The translations under genes were made by a program, and so were the position numbers. Shown here one piece after another: positions 8,560 to 16,564 of a stretch of 64,000 nt of DNA. Under the pieces are notes generated by a model. That model ran no database searches, was not told the DNA's origin, and worked only from the letters and a program-made list of their open reading frames with translations. Each line of letters opens with the position of its first letter. The stretch's first letter is position 1. This DNA is from Amycolatopsis pretoriensis (GTDB lineage: Bacteria; Actinomycetota; Actinomycetes; Mycobacteriales; Pseudonocardiaceae), in contig NZ_FNUJ01000003.1 of the NCBI RefSeq assembly GCF_900107925.1, positions 620,001 to 684,000 of the forward strand, given 5' to 3'.

Positions 8560-9530
8560 CCAGCACGACTGCGGAAACCGGGGCGGACGTCTCTTCGGAG
8601 GTGTCCGCCCCGGCGGTTCCCCTGGCCGCGCGCACGCGGGGGTTGCGCAAGGTCTACGGCAGCACCGTCGCGGTCGACCACGTCGACCTCGACATCCCGG
8701 AGGGCGCGGTCGTCGGGATGCTCGGGCCGAACGGCTCGGGCAAGACGACCACCATCCGGATGCTGCTCGGCCTGGTCCGGCCGACCGAGGGCGAGGTCGA
8801 GCTGCTCGGCCGCCCGATGCCGGACGCCGCCGCGCACGCGCTGCCGGACGTCGGCGCGCTGGTCGAGGGGCCGGGCTTCCACCCGTTCCTGTCCGGGCGC
8901 GACAACCTGCTGCGCTTCGCCGCGGCGGAACCGCGGCTGACGTCGGCCGGGATCCCGGCGGCGGTGGACGCCGCGCTGGAGCGCGTCGGGCTGACCGGCG
9001 CGGCGCGGCGCCGCTACAAGGGCTACTCGCTCGGCATGAAGCAGCGGCTCGGGCTCGCGTCGGCGTTGCTCGTGCCGCGGAAGATGGTCGTGCTCGACGA
9101 GCCGACCAACGGCCTCGATCCTGCGGGTACCAGGGAGATCCGCAGGATCGTCGCCGAGCTGCACGCGAGCGGCGTCACGGTCTTGGTGTCGTCGCACCTG
9201 CTGGCCGAGGTGGAGGCGACGTGCACGCACGTGGCCGTGCTGCAGGCCGGGAACGTCGTCGCGCAGGGCGAGCTGGCCGAGCTGCTGGAGTCCGGCAACG
9301 CGGCCCTGCTGATCCGCACGCCGGACGCGGAGCAGGCGGTGGAGGTGCTGCGCGAGCAGCGGATCGGCGTCCGGCTCACCCCGGACGGCGTCCGCGCCGA
9401 CTTGACGGCGACGGAAGCACCGCGCGTGCTGCAGGTCCTGGTGGGCGCGGGGGTCGCGGTCCACGAGGCGACGCGGGCCCGCACCGGGCTGGAAGACCTG
9501 TTCGCGCGGCTGACGGAGGGGGCGGAATGA
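8556..9530 (+). CDS. ABC transporter ATP-binding protein (exporter type)
   Basis: The 324-residue ATPase starts at GTG 8556, overlapping the upstream stop as GTGA. After a variable 40-residue N-terminus it shows Walker A GPNGSGKTTT, Q-loop, signature YSLGMKQRL, Walker B MVVLDEPTNGLDP and the H-loop SSHLL. The DrrA/CcmA-like layout, with a C-terminal accessory region, fits ATPases of drug, bacteriocin or lipid exporters. It pairs with the permease that overlaps its stop codon. The substrate is unknown; linkage to a LolA-like protein and a two-component system suggests envelope stress or resistance. Confidence 0.92.
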   Translation: MTSTTAETGADVSSEVSAPAVPLAARTRGLRKVYGSTVAVDHVDLDIPEGAVVGMLGPNGSGKTTTIRMLLGLVRPTEGEVELLGRPMPDAAAHALPDVGALVEGPGFHPFLSGRDNLLRFAAAEPRLTSAGIPAAVDAALERVGLTGAARRRYKGYSLGMKQRLGLASALLVPRKMVVLDEPTNGLDPAGTREIRRIVAELHASGVTVLVSSHLLAEVEATCTHVAVLQAGNVVAQGELAELLESGNAALLIRTPDAEQAVEVLREQRIGVRLTPDGVRADLTATEAPRVLQVLVGAGVAVHEATRARTGLEDLFARLTEGAE

Positions 9531-10405
9531 CTGCGGTCCTCGAGGCACCGGCAGTCCGGACGGGCCACGACACGGTGCCGTTGCCGCGGCTGCTGGCCGC
9601 GGAGCTGCGCTGGATCTTCCGGCGGCCGCGCACGCTGGCCGTGCTGGGGCTGCTGGCGCTGATCCCGATCGTGATCGGCATCGGCCTGACGCTGGTGAGC
9701 GACAACGCGCAGACCGGCGGCGGCCCGGACGACGGCGGCGGAGCGCTGCTGGCGTCCGCGGTGAACAACGCGTTCGTGCTGCCGATCGCGGCGATCGTGA
9801 TGTCCCTGGCGTTGCTGCTGCCGCTGGCGTCGGCGATGGCGGGCGCGGACGCGATCGCGGGCGAGACGGCGCACGGCACGCTGCGCGGCTGGCTGATCGC
9901 GCCGGTCGGGCGGGGGCGTCTGCTGGCGGTCAAGGCGTTCGGCGTGGCGACGGTGTCGGTGGTCTCGGTGCTGGCGATGTGCATCACCGGTGTGGTGACC
10001 GGCCTGATCATCAACGGGACGGATTCGCTGTTCACGCTGTCGGGCACGACGTTGTCCCTCGGCGGCGCGCTGGCCCGCATCCTGCTGGTGGCGGGCTGGG
10101 TGGTGCTGCAGCTGTGGGCGGTCGGCGCGGTGGCGCTGGCGATCTCCAGCTGGACGGAACACCCGATGCTGGTCGTGGCGTCGGTCCTGGCGGCCGACAT
10201 CGTGTTCACGATCCTCGGGTTCCTGACGTCGCTGGACTGGCTGCACCCGTTCCTGCTGACGCAGAACTGGTCGATGGCGCCGGCGGAGGTGCTGCAGGAC
10301 CCGATGGGCACGCAGATGCTGGGCGAAGGCGCACTGCGGGCGGCTTGCTACATCGTGATCGGCCTGTCGCTGGCCTACGCCCGGCTGTCCACTCGCGACG
10401 GCTGA
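9527..10405 (+). CDS. ABC transporter permease (ABC-2 type)
   Basis: This 292-residue integral membrane protein has about six hydrophobic helices, the first at about 36-60 (LAVLGLLALIPIVIGIGLTL). A typical ABC-2 permease element AGADAIAGETAHGTLRGWL lies before the third helix. ATG 9527 overlaps the ATPase stop (ATGA), so the two subunits are translationally coupled. Two polypeptides would dimerise with two ATPases to form the exporter. It is the last gene of the operon that begins at 7465. Confidence 0.9.
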   Translation: MTAVLEAPAVRTGHDTVPLPRLLAAELRWIFRRPRTLAVLGLLALIPIVIGIGLTLVSDNAQTGGGPDDGGGALLASAVNNAFVLPIAAIVMSLALLLPLASAMAGADAIAGETAHGTLRGWLIAPVGRGRLLAVKAFGVATVSVVSVLAMCITGVVTGLIINGTDSLFTLSGTTLSLGGALARILLVAGWVVLQLWAVGAVALAISSWTEHPMLVVASVLAADIVFTILGFLTSLDWLHPFLLTQNWSMAPAEVLQDPMGTQMLGEGALRAACYIVIGLSLAYARLSTRDG

Positions 10406-10413
10406 GGTTCTTT

Positions 10414-10450
10414 CCGGACGGCGTCAGCCGATCAGCGCGACGCCGTCCGG
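10414..10450. terminator. Hairpin between convergent permease and thiQ genes
   Basis: A perfect 12-bp stem CCGGACGGCGTC (10414-10425) and GACGCCGTCCGG (10439-10450) has a 13-base loop and overlaps the thiQ stop codon. A short T-stretch (10409-10413) lies on one side. It probably limits read-through between the two convergent operons. Confidence 0.6.
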
Positions 10451-11431
10451 GTCGAACTCCAGCTTCACCGCGTCCCCGGCCCGCAGGTCCGACACCGCCG
10501 GGGCGACCGCGTCCACAGTGGACTCCGCCAGGCGCACCACCAGGCGCACGTGCTCGCGGCGATGGACCGCCGCGACCACTTCCCCGGCCACGCCGGACGC
10601 CGCCACGCGCAGGGCGTGCGGGCGCAGTCCCAGCCGGACCGGGCCGTCGGCCACGTCCGGGAGAGCGACGTCGCCGAGGGGCGTGTGCGCGTGTCCGCCG
10701 GCGACGACGCCCTCGACGAACGTCGTCACCCCCAGGAAGCGGGCCACGTCGTCGTCCGCCGGGTTGCGCCACACCCGCCGGACCGCGCCCTCCTGGCGCA
10801 CTTCGCCCGCGTCCAGCACCGCCACCCGGTCGGCCAGCGTGAACGCCTCCTCCTGGTCGTGCGTCACCAGCAACGCCGTGATCTTGCTGCGGCGCAACAG
10901 ATCCGCCAGGTCGATGGCCAGCTGCTCGCGCAACCCCGCGTCCAAACCGGACAGCGGCTCGTCCAGCAGCAGCAACCGCGGCTTCGGTGCCAACGCCCGG
11001 GCCAGCGCGACCCGCTGGGCCTGCCCGCCGGACAGCTCCGTCACGCGCCGCTTCTCGAAACCCGTCAAGCCGACCAAATCCAGCAGCTCGGCGACGCGCG
11101 GTGCCCACTGCGCGCGGGGTACGCCGTGCATCCGCAGGCCGAACGCGATGTTCGCCGCGACGTCGCGGTGGCCGAACAGCTGGCCGTCCTGGAACACCAG
11201 CCCGAAGCCGCGCCGGTGCACCGGCACCGCGCCGAGGTCGTCGCCGTCCCAGCTCACCGCGCCGCGCGCCGACGGTTCCAGCCCGGTGATCGCGCGCAGC
11301 AGCGTCGACTTGCCCGAGCCCGACGGGCCGAGCAGCGCCAGCACCTCGCCGTCGGCGATGTCCAGCCGGACGTCGCGGACCGCCGCGAACGATCCGTAGT
11401 GGACGGTCAGATCCCGCACCGACAGCGCCAT
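10424..11431 (-). CDS. thiQ: Thiamine ABC importer, ATP-binding protein
   Basis: The 335-residue ATPase energises the thiamine importer. It has Walker A GPSGSGKSTLL, a Q-loop in GLVFQDGQLFGH, signature LSGGQAQRVALARAL, Walker B LLLLDEPLSGLD and H-loop THDQEEA. It is about 100 residues longer than the enterobacterial ThiQ because of a C-terminal TOBE-like regulatory region (about 250-335). Its ATG overlaps the thiP stop as TGATG. The assignment to thiamine rests on the TPP riboswitch at the head of the operon and on the binding protein encoded first. Confidence 0.88.
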   Translation of the reverse strand: MALSVRDLTVHYGSFAAVRDVRLDIADGEVLALLGPSGSGKSTLLRAITGLEPSARGAVSWDGDDLGAVPVHRRGFGLVFQDGQLFGHRDVAANIAFGLRMHGVPRAQWAPRVAELLDLVGLTGFEKRRVTELSGGQAQRVALARALAPKPRLLLLDEPLSGLDAGLREQLAIDLADLLRRSKITALLVTHDQEEAFTLADRVAVLDAGEVRQEGAVRRVWRNPADDDVARFLGVTTFVEGVVAGGHAHTPLGDVALPDVADGPVRLGLRPHALRVAASGVAGEVVAAVHRREHVRLVVRLAESTVDAVAPAVSDLRAGDAVKLEFDPDGVALIG

Positions 11432-13056
11432 CAGAACTCTCCCACCCGGCCGCGCCCGAGCCGGTCGATCAGCATGACCGCCAGCACCGTCACGAGCATC
11501 AGCAACGCGCACGCGGCGTACGCCATCTGGTTGTTCAGCTCCCCCGGACGTCCCATCAGGGACGCGATCGCGACCGGCAGCGTCGGCGCGGCCGGCCGGG
11601 CGAGGAAGCTCGTCGCGCCGAATTCGCCGAGCGCGACGACGAACCCGAAGCCGGCCGCCGCGACCAGCGGCCGCAGCGTCAGCGGCAGGTCGATCTCCCG
11701 CCAGACCCGCAGCGGGCTCGCGCCGAGCGTCGACGCGGCCTGCCGCAATCGGACATCGACCGAGCGCAGCACCGGCAGCACCATCCGCACGATCAGCGGG
11801 ATGATCACCAGCGCCTGGGCCAGTGGTACAAGGTAAGGCGACGTCCGGAGGTCGCCGGGCAGCGCGTCGAGCGTCACCAGGTAACCGAACCCGACGGTCA
11901 CCGCGGACACCCCGAGCGGCAGCATCAGGACGGCGTCCATGGTCTCGCCGAGCCCGCGCGCGGCTTTCGCGGGCGACCGGCGCAGCGCCACCAGCACGAC
12001 GGACGCGAGCACGCCGACGACCATCGCGAGCAGCGTCGCGTCGATGGCCACCTTCAGGGAGTTCACCGCGGCGTCCCAGCCCGACACCTGCAGCGCGCCC
12101 TTCTCGCCGGTGGAGGTTAACGCTCGATAACCGGCGAAGCTCCAGCCTTCCGGAGTGGAGACCGACTCGGCGAGCAGTGCGGCGATCGGCGTCACGAGCA
12201 GCGCCAGGACCACGCCCGCGGCGCCGACGACCCACCACTCGCCGCCCCGCGGCCGCCGTGGCCGGCCGGAGCCGGCCCGCGCGCCGTCCTTGCGCCGCCG
12301 TGCCAGCCCGCCGAGCACCAGCGCGGCGACGACGGCGGCGAACTGGATCAGTGATAGAGCGGCCGCGCCGGAAAGGTCCAGGAGGTCGACCGTCCGCAGG
12401 TAGATCTCGGTTTCCAGGGTCCGGTACCGCGCGCCGCCGAGGATCAGCACGACGCCGAAGCTGGTGGCGCAGAACAGGAACACCACGGCCGCGGCGGACG
12501 CGATCGCGGGCGCCAGCGCGGGCAGCGTCACCGAGCGGAACGCCCGCCACGGCGACGCGCCCAGCGCGCGGGCGGCGTCGGTCATCCGCGAATCCAGCCG
12601 CGCCCACAGCCCGGCGACGGTCCGCGCGACGACGGCGACGTTGAAGAACGCGTTGGCCAGCACGATGGGCAGCACGCCGCCGTCCGGCCAGAGGGCCCGG
12701 AACGCCAGGCCGACGACGACGGTCGGCAGCACGAACGGCACGAGCACGAGCGTGCGCGCGAGACCGGCGCCGGGCAGCCGCACCCGCGCGAGCAGGAACG
12801 CCACCGGCAGCCCGGCCACCACCGCGACGACCGTCGACGCGGCCGCGCTCGCGACCGTGAACCCGGCCAGCTGCCAGGTCCGCGCGTCGCCGAGGACGAC
12901 GTCGAGCCCGCCCGCGGCGAACCCGCGGCCGACGATCGCCAGCACCGGCCAGGCGAAGAACACCACCAGGAAGCCGATCGGAGCGAGGCCGAGCAGTGCC
13001 AGACCGAGCCCTCGGGCTGTCCTGGGTGGGGCTACGACTGCACGAGCGTGCGCCAT
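11431..13056 (-). CDS. thiP: Thiamine ABC importer, permease
   Basis: The 541-residue permease is a tandem fusion of two binding-protein-dependent permease domains, as in ThiP, FbpB and related carriers. There are about 12 hydrophobic helices and two EAA-type loops: ALGASPWRAFRSVTLPAL in the first half and TLGASPLRVWREIDLPL in the second. I chose ATG 13054-13056; this overlaps the upstream thiB by 25 bases, and a GTG four codons earlier is also possible. The permease should sit in the cytoplasmic membrane with two ThiQ subunits. Confidence 0.88.
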   Translation of the reverse strand: MAHARAVVAPPRTARGLGLALLGLAPIGFLVVFFAWPVLAIVGRGFAAGGLDVVLGDARTWQLAGFTVASAAASTVVAVVAGLPVAFLLARVRLPGAGLARTLVLVPFVLPTVVVGLAFRALWPDGGVLPIVLANAFFNVAVVARTVAGLWARLDSRMTDAARALGASPWRAFRSVTLPALAPAIASAAAVVFLFCATSFGVVLILGGARYRTLETEIYLRTVDLLDLSGAAALSLIQFAAVVAALVLGGLARRRKDGARAGSGRPRRPRGGEWWVVGAAGVVLALLVTPIAALLAESVSTPEGWSFAGYRALTSTGEKGALQVSGWDAAVNSLKVAIDATLLAMVVGVLASVVLVALRRSPAKAARGLGETMDAVLMLPLGVSAVTVGFGYLVTLDALPGDLRTSPYLVPLAQALVIIPLIVRMVLPVLRSVDVRLRQAASTLGASPLRVWREIDLPLTLRPLVAAAGFGFVVALGEFGATSFLARPAAPTLPVAIASLMGRPGELNNQMAYAACALLMLVTVLAVMLIDRLGRGRVGEF

Positions 13057-14084
13057 TCGCCGATCCACTTCTCGCGTCCGGCCTGCACCTGGTCCGCCGT
13101 CAGCTGCTGCGGCTTCTGCGGAAGGGGCGCGACCTGCGCCCAGCCCGCCGGCAGGTCGACGCCCTGGCGCGCCGGGTAGACGAACATGTTCGCCGCGACG
13201 GTCGCCTGGAACTGCTGCGACAGCAGGAAGTCCACGACCTTGCGCGCGCTTTCGGTCTGCTTGCCGTTCGCCAGCACGCCGGCGTACTCGACCTGCCGGT
13301 AGCAGGTGTCGAGCAGCGCCTTGGTGCGCGGCTTGCCGTCGTCACCCACCTCGGCGGCGGGCGAAGAGGCGTACGAGACGACGATCGGGCGCGGTCCCTT
13401 GCCGGACGAGCCGGAGAAGTCCTTGGTGTAGGCCTCTTCCCAGCCGCTGACGACCTTGAGCCCGTTGGCCTTCAGCTTCGTCCAGTAGTCCTTCCAACCG
13501 GCTTCGCCGTACTTCGCGACGGTGCCGAGCAGGAACGCCAGCCCGGGCGACGCCGTCGCCGGGTCCTCGGCGACCAGCAGGTCCTTGTACTTCGGGTCGG
13601 CGAGGTCGTCGTAGGACTCCGGCGCCGGGATGCCCTTGCTCGTGAAGTAGTTCGTGTCGACGTTGACGCAGACGTCGCCGACGTCGACCGCGGACAGCCG
13701 GTGCTCCGGGTCGACGGCGTAGCGCTGCGGCCCGCGGTCGGCCTCCGGGCTGGTGTAGGGCTCGAAAACGCCTTCTTTGAGCGCGCGGGAGGCGAAGGTC
13801 GAGTCGACGCCGTACGCGACGTCGCCGATCGGGTTGGCCTTGGTCAGCACGAGCTTGTTGGTCAGCGAACCGGCGTCGCCCTGCTTGAGCACGGAGACCT
13901 TGATGCCCGACTGCTTCTGGAAGGCGTCGAGTACCTCCTGCGGCGCCAGGAAGGAGTCGTGCGTCACGAGGGTGACGGTGGGCGTCTGCTGCGTGCCACC
14001 GTCGCCGTCGGACAGCGAGCACCCCGCGGCGACGACGCTGACGGCGGCGACTGCCGTCGCGGCGCGAACAGCCCTGCGTTTCAT
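13032..14084 (-). CDS. thiB: Thiamine-binding lipoprotein of ABC importer
   Basis: A 350-residue extracellular solute-binding lipoprotein. It has a signal peptide ending in lipobox VAAGC (Cys22), then a TbpA/ThiB-type type II periplasmic-binding fold with TVTLVTHDSF, GDVAYGVDSTF and LLVAEDPATASPGLAFL. It captures thiamine, or a close derivative, for ThiP/ThiQ. It is the first gene after a TPP riboswitch, which strongly supports the substrate. Related folds bind iron(III), but the riboswitch and the TbpA-like motifs favour thiamine. Confidence 0.9.
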   Translation of the reverse strand: MKRRAVRAATAVAAVSVVAAGCSLSDGDGGTQQTPTVTLVTHDSFLAPQEVLDAFQKQSGIKVSVLKQGDAGSLTNKLVLTKANPIGDVAYGVDSTFASRALKEGVFEPYTSPEADRGPQRYAVDPEHRLSAVDVGDVCVNVDTNYFTSKGIPAPESYDDLADPKYKDLLVAEDPATASPGLAFLLGTVAKYGEAGWKDYWTKLKANGLKVVSGWEEAYTKDFSGSSGKGPRPIVVSYASSPAAEVGDDGKPRTKALLDTCYRQVEYAGVLANGKQTESARKVVDFLLSQQFQATVAANMFVYPARQGVDLPAGWAQVAPLPQKPQQLTADQVQAGREKWIGEWRTLVQS

Positions 14085-14120
14085 CTACCCTCCTGCAACT
14101 TCTCCGGACGAGGAGGGAAA

Positions 14121-14203
14121 GCCCTCCCTTCGCCGGCATGATCCGGTCAGGTGCGAACGGTCGCGGGTGACCCGCCTCTCAGCCCGGCTGACCGGACTCC
14201 CGT
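14121..14203 (-). ncRNA. TPP (THI element) riboswitch
   Basis: Read on the minus strand, the leader contains the hallmark blocks of the thiamine pyrophosphate aptamer in order: CTGAGA, ACCTGA and GATC followed by ATGCCGGCGAAGGGA. A variable hairpin lies between the first two. It ends about 37 bases before the thiB start. Binding of TPP is expected to turn the thiBPQ operon off. No clear terminator T-run follows, so translational control at the ribosome-binding site is more likely. Confidence 0.95.
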
Positions 14204-14245
14204 GGCAACCGTGCAGCGTAGTGCAGGACGTACGACCATGGAGAC

Positions 14246-14530
14246 ATGACGGAAATCTTGAGCGACTCCGAGGCCGACGAGCGACTGGGCTCCGGCTGGA
14301 CGCGATCCGGCTCGGTGATCGCGCGCGAGGCGGAACTGGCGAGCTTCCCGCAGGCGATCGAGGTGGTGGACCGCGTCGCGGTGCTGGCCGAAGCGGCCGA
14401 CCACCACCCGGACATCGACATCCGCTGGCGCACGCTGACGTTCCGGCTCTCGACGCACTCGGCGGGTGGCCTCACGGAGAAGGACTTCTCGCTGGCGGCC
14501 CAGATCGACTCGGTGCTTTCCGACCTGTGA
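14246..14530 (+). CDS. Pterin-4a-carbinolamine dehydratase
   Basis: This 94-residue protein has the PCD/DCoH signature: HHPDIDIRW (residues 52-60) supplies the paired His residues, followed by THSAGGLTEKDFSLA. It dehydrates 4a-hydroxytetrahydrobiopterin in the recycling of pterin cofactors of aromatic amino acid hydroxylases. No phenylalanine hydroxylase is nearby, and many actinomycetes keep orphan copies whose role is unclear. It is divergently oriented from the thiamine operon. Confidence 0.92.
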   Translation: MTEILSDSEADERLGSGWTRSGSVIAREAELASFPQAIEVVDRVAVLAEAADHHPDIDIRWRTLTFRLSTHSAGGLTEKDFSLAAQIDSVLSDL

Positions 14531-14606
14531 TCCCGGTTACGCTGAGTGCACTTTTTCCTGCTTTCGACGTCTCTCGGTAAACGACTTTTGCTAGGAGAGA
14601 CGGGTT

Positions 14607-14735
14607 ATGACGCAGGCGATCGTGGTCGGCACGGCGGCATTCGCGACGATGGTGGCGGCGGCCGGCGGGGTGCTCTGGTTCACCGTCCGGGGACGCCGTC
14701 ACCCGGATGCCGGTGAGTTCGATCACAGCCGCTAA
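14607..14735 (+). CDS. Small membrane protein (42 aa), unknown
   Basis: The frame from ATG 14607 is preceded by a strong ribosome-binding site AGGAGAG. It encodes 42 residues with one hydrophobic helix (about 4-25, ending GGVLWFTV) and a basic/acidic tail GRRHPDAGEFDHSR. This looks like a real single-span peptide with a cytoplasmic C-terminus. It is followed by another tiny membrane peptide 62 bases later. I recognise no family. Confidence 0.6.
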   Translation: MTQAIVVGTAAFATMVAAAGGVLWFTVRGRRHPDAGEFDHSR

Positions 14736-14797
14736 CGAAGGGCATGATCAGCGCGCTGAGCAGGGCGGAAGCATCGGTTTCGGCCTTAGGAAGAGCC

Positions 14798-14902
14798 ATG
14801 AACAGCACCGCCGTCCTCACCCCCGCCCAGCGCGCCTGGATCAACGCCCTCGCCCCCGCGGTGGTGCTGATCGCGATCGCCCTGATGGGCCTGCTCGGCT
14901 GA
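14798..14902 (+). CDS. Small membrane protein (34 aa), unknown
   Basis: ATG 14798 follows a good ribosome-binding site (AGGAAGAG). The 34-residue product MNSTAVLTPAQRAWINALAP starts with a polar segment and ends in a hydrophobic helix (VVLIAIALMGLLG). It is probably co-transcribed with the 42-residue membrane peptide upstream. Codon positions are G/C rich as in real genes here. Function unknown; tiny single-span proteins often modulate larger membrane complexes. Confidence 0.55.
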   Translation: MNSTAVLTPAQRAWINALAPAVVLIAIALMGLLG

Positions 14903-14948
14903 GCCGGCCGCCGGCCTGGCTCCCGGGCCGGGCCGGCTCCCCCGCCGC

Positions 14949-15416
14949 TCAGTAGCGCGGCATGTTCGGGATGGCCTTCTCGGCCACCTCGATGAGCGCC
15001 AGCACCTTCGGCACGTCGGCCGCCACGTCCTCGGCGGTCATCGACGGAGCCTCCGAAGACCGGTAGGCGATCTCGTTGCGCCTTGCCCGCATCCGGTTGA
15101 AGGGCCGCAAAACCGGCCCCAGCGGCGGATCCAGCTGGCCGAGGACCGCCTCGTAGACGGTCACGTGACCGCCCCGGCTCGTCACCCGCAGACCCTGGTT
15201 CTGCAGGACGGCCGCCAACGCCCGGCGCGCGCTGTCGTAGGCCAGCGTGTAGGCACCTTCCGGGTCGGTGTCCTGCAGCTGCCGCGCCGAAGCAAGGTGG
15301 GTACGGGCGCGGGCCAGCTCGGCTTCGGCCGCCTCCCGCGACGCCGGGACGTGCTCGATGGCACCGCGCGCGATGAAGGCGTCGATCCGTTCGCGCCCCT
15401 GGTTCCACTGCGGCAT
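14949..15416 (-). CDS. HEPN-domain protein (putative toxin of HEPN/MNT pair)
   Basis: The 155-residue, mostly helical protein begins MPQWNQGRERIDAFIARGAI. It contains ALAYDSARRALAA-type HEPN helices (TLAYDSARRALAAVLQNQG) and a late FNRMRARRNEIAY motif. In HEPN ribonucleases the catalytic motif is R-x4-6-H; here the position after RN is occupied by Tyr, as in the SAV_6107-like actinobacterial subgroup. Ribonuclease activity is therefore uncertain. ATG overlaps the stop of the nucleotidyltransferase gene as TGATG, the usual order in MNT/HEPN modules. Confidence 0.75.
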   Translation of the reverse strand: MPQWNQGRERIDAFIARGAIEHVPASREAAEAELARARTHLASARQLQDTDPEGAYTLAYDSARRALAAVLQNQGLRVTSRGGHVTVYEAVLGQLDPPLGPVLRPFNRMRARRNEIAYRSSEAPSMTAEDVAADVPKVLALIEVAEKAIPNMPRY

Positions 15417-16003
15417 CAGGACTCCTGGTCGAGGTTCAGCCGGGCCAGCGGACGTTCGCGAACGCTGGTGAGGAACGGATCCGCCGTGTCCGCCGCCCAC
15501 GACTCGGGCGAGACGCGGTGGACGTTGACCTCGCGCCCCAGCCGTCGCGACACGCTCTCGGCCAGGTCGAAGAGCTCGTCCGGATCGGGCGCCCCGACAA
15601 CGAGGACATCGACGTCACCGGGAGGCGGCCCCGGCTCACCGCTGTAGCGCGCGGCCCAAGAGCCGTAGATGTAGGCCTCGGTTATGCCTGCCAGCCCGGA
15701 CAGGGCCTCGGCGAGCAGGGACATCGGGCCGAACGTGACCGCGATGACGTCACTCAGCGGGCGGTAGAGCGGGGTGTCAGTGCGGGCTTTGACGAGCCGG
15801 CTCCGGCCCACCCGCCGGTCTGCCAGGATGCCGCCGCCGACGAGCCGTTCGACTTCGCGCAGTACGGCTGTGGGCGTGACACCGCAGGCTTCGGCGAGCT
15901 CGGTGATGCTGAACTCGCGCTCGGGGTGCAGCAGCACCAGCGCGAGCAGCTCGCCCTGCGTGCGCGATCGCAGCAGGGGCAGGAGGCTCGGCGAAGCTTT
16001 CAT
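15416..16003 (-). CDS. MNT-type nucleotidyltransferase with N-terminal winged helix (putative antitoxin)
   Basis: The 195-residue protein joins an N-terminal winged-helix DNA-binding domain (about 10-75, FSITELAEACGVTPTAVLRE) to a minimal nucleotidyltransferase domain. The latter has the GSWAARYSG motif and an Asp-x-Asp pair in GDVDVLVVG. MNT antitoxins modify or neutralise the HEPN partner; here the fused DNA-binding domain suggests that the antitoxin also represses the operon. A 38-bp palindrome covers the start codon. Start is ATG 16001-16003; an ATG four codons earlier (16015) is equally possible. Confidence 0.8.
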   Translation of the reverse strand: MKASPSLLPLLRSRTQGELLALVLLHPEREFSITELAEACGVTPTAVLREVERLVGGGILADRRVGRSRLVKARTDTPLYRPLSDVIAVTFGPMSLLAEALSGLAGITEAYIYGSWAARYSGEPGPPPGDVDVLVVGAPDPDELFDLAESVSRRLGREVNVHRVSPESWAADTADPFLTSVRERPLARLNLDQES

Positions 16004-16034
16004 TGGACGCAGCATATCGTGCGTTCAATGAAAG
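15997..16034. promoter_or_regulatory. 38-bp palindromic operator over the start of the MNT/HEPN operon
   Basis: CTTTCATTGGACGCA (15997-16011) and TGCGTTCAATGAAAG (16020-16034) are inverted repeats of 15 bases with one mismatch around an 8-base spacer. The left arm includes the likely start codon of the MNT gene. This is the expected autoregulatory operator for its winged-helix domain. Confidence 0.75.
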
Positions 16035-16097
16035 TAACAACCAGTAGTTGACAGTTGCTGCTATGCCAGACCGAGGACGCAGACCCACAAGAGCTCG

Positions 16098-16126
16098 TTG
16101 AACAGGACGGTTACGGCAAGTATTGT
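16098..16126 (+). promoter_or_regulatory. Candidate promoter of the toxin cassette
   Basis: TTGAAC (16098-16103) and TATTGT (16121-16126) are spaced exactly 17 bases. The expected transcription start falls at about 16134, the first base of the GTG chosen for the SseB-like gene, which would then be leaderless. Confidence 0.55.
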
Positions 16127-16133
16127 GCCGAGC

Positions 16134-16535
16134 GTGAAGCGTGACCAAGCGGCAGCTGAAGCTCAGCTGGCGAACGTTGCGCGGCAGGTTTGGAGTGGCA
16201 GCCGAGGTCCGAATGACTTCGTCGACGCGTTCGTGAGCGCTTTGGTCTACGTGCAACGGCCGGAGCAGCCGGCGCTGCTGGTGACCGACCTCGGCGAACG
16301 CGGCAAATGGATGGCCGTCTTCACGACACTCGAGCGGCTGGCTGCACACGTCGGCGAGTGCGGCTACTTCACTACAACGGGTTCAGATCTGCTGGAACTG
16401 GTCCCGCCCGGCGTGGGTCTGATGGTTGACCCAGACGATGCCCATCGATTTCCGGTCCTGTCTCGGATGGCGCCGCCGGAACTGATCGCGCGGGCATGGG
16501 CGCATGCGGGAGAACGGGGACGCACGGCCGACTAG
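16134..16535 (+). CDS. SseB-like domain protein heading a T7SS toxin cassette
   Basis: The 133-residue soluble protein has features of SseB N-terminal-type domains: an N-terminal helix, then ALVYVQRPEQPALLVTD, a long strand-turn segment WMAVFTTLERLAAHV, and a VPPGVGLMVDPD loop. Such proteins often accompany ESX-type toxins in actinobacteria, where their role (chaperone or accessory factor) is unsettled. GTG 16134 is preferred because a well-spaced promoter predicts transcription to start on it; no Shine-Dalgarno site is visible. It is followed after 29 bases by a small ESX-like gene. Confidence 0.55.
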   Translation: MKRDQAAAEAQLANVARQVWSGSRGPNDFVDAFVSALVYVQRPEQPALLVTDLGERGKWMAVFTTLERLAAHVGECGYFTTTGSDLLELVPPGVGLMVDPDDAHRFPVLSRMAPPELIARAWAHAGERGRTAD

Positions 16536-16564
16536 TTGCATGACGCGAGCACAGGGGGAGAGAG

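Noticed and set aside
13032..14084. thiB as an iron(III)-binding protein
   Set aside because: The fold would allow it, but a TPP riboswitch heads the operon and the motifs fit thiamine-binding TbpA/ThiB better.
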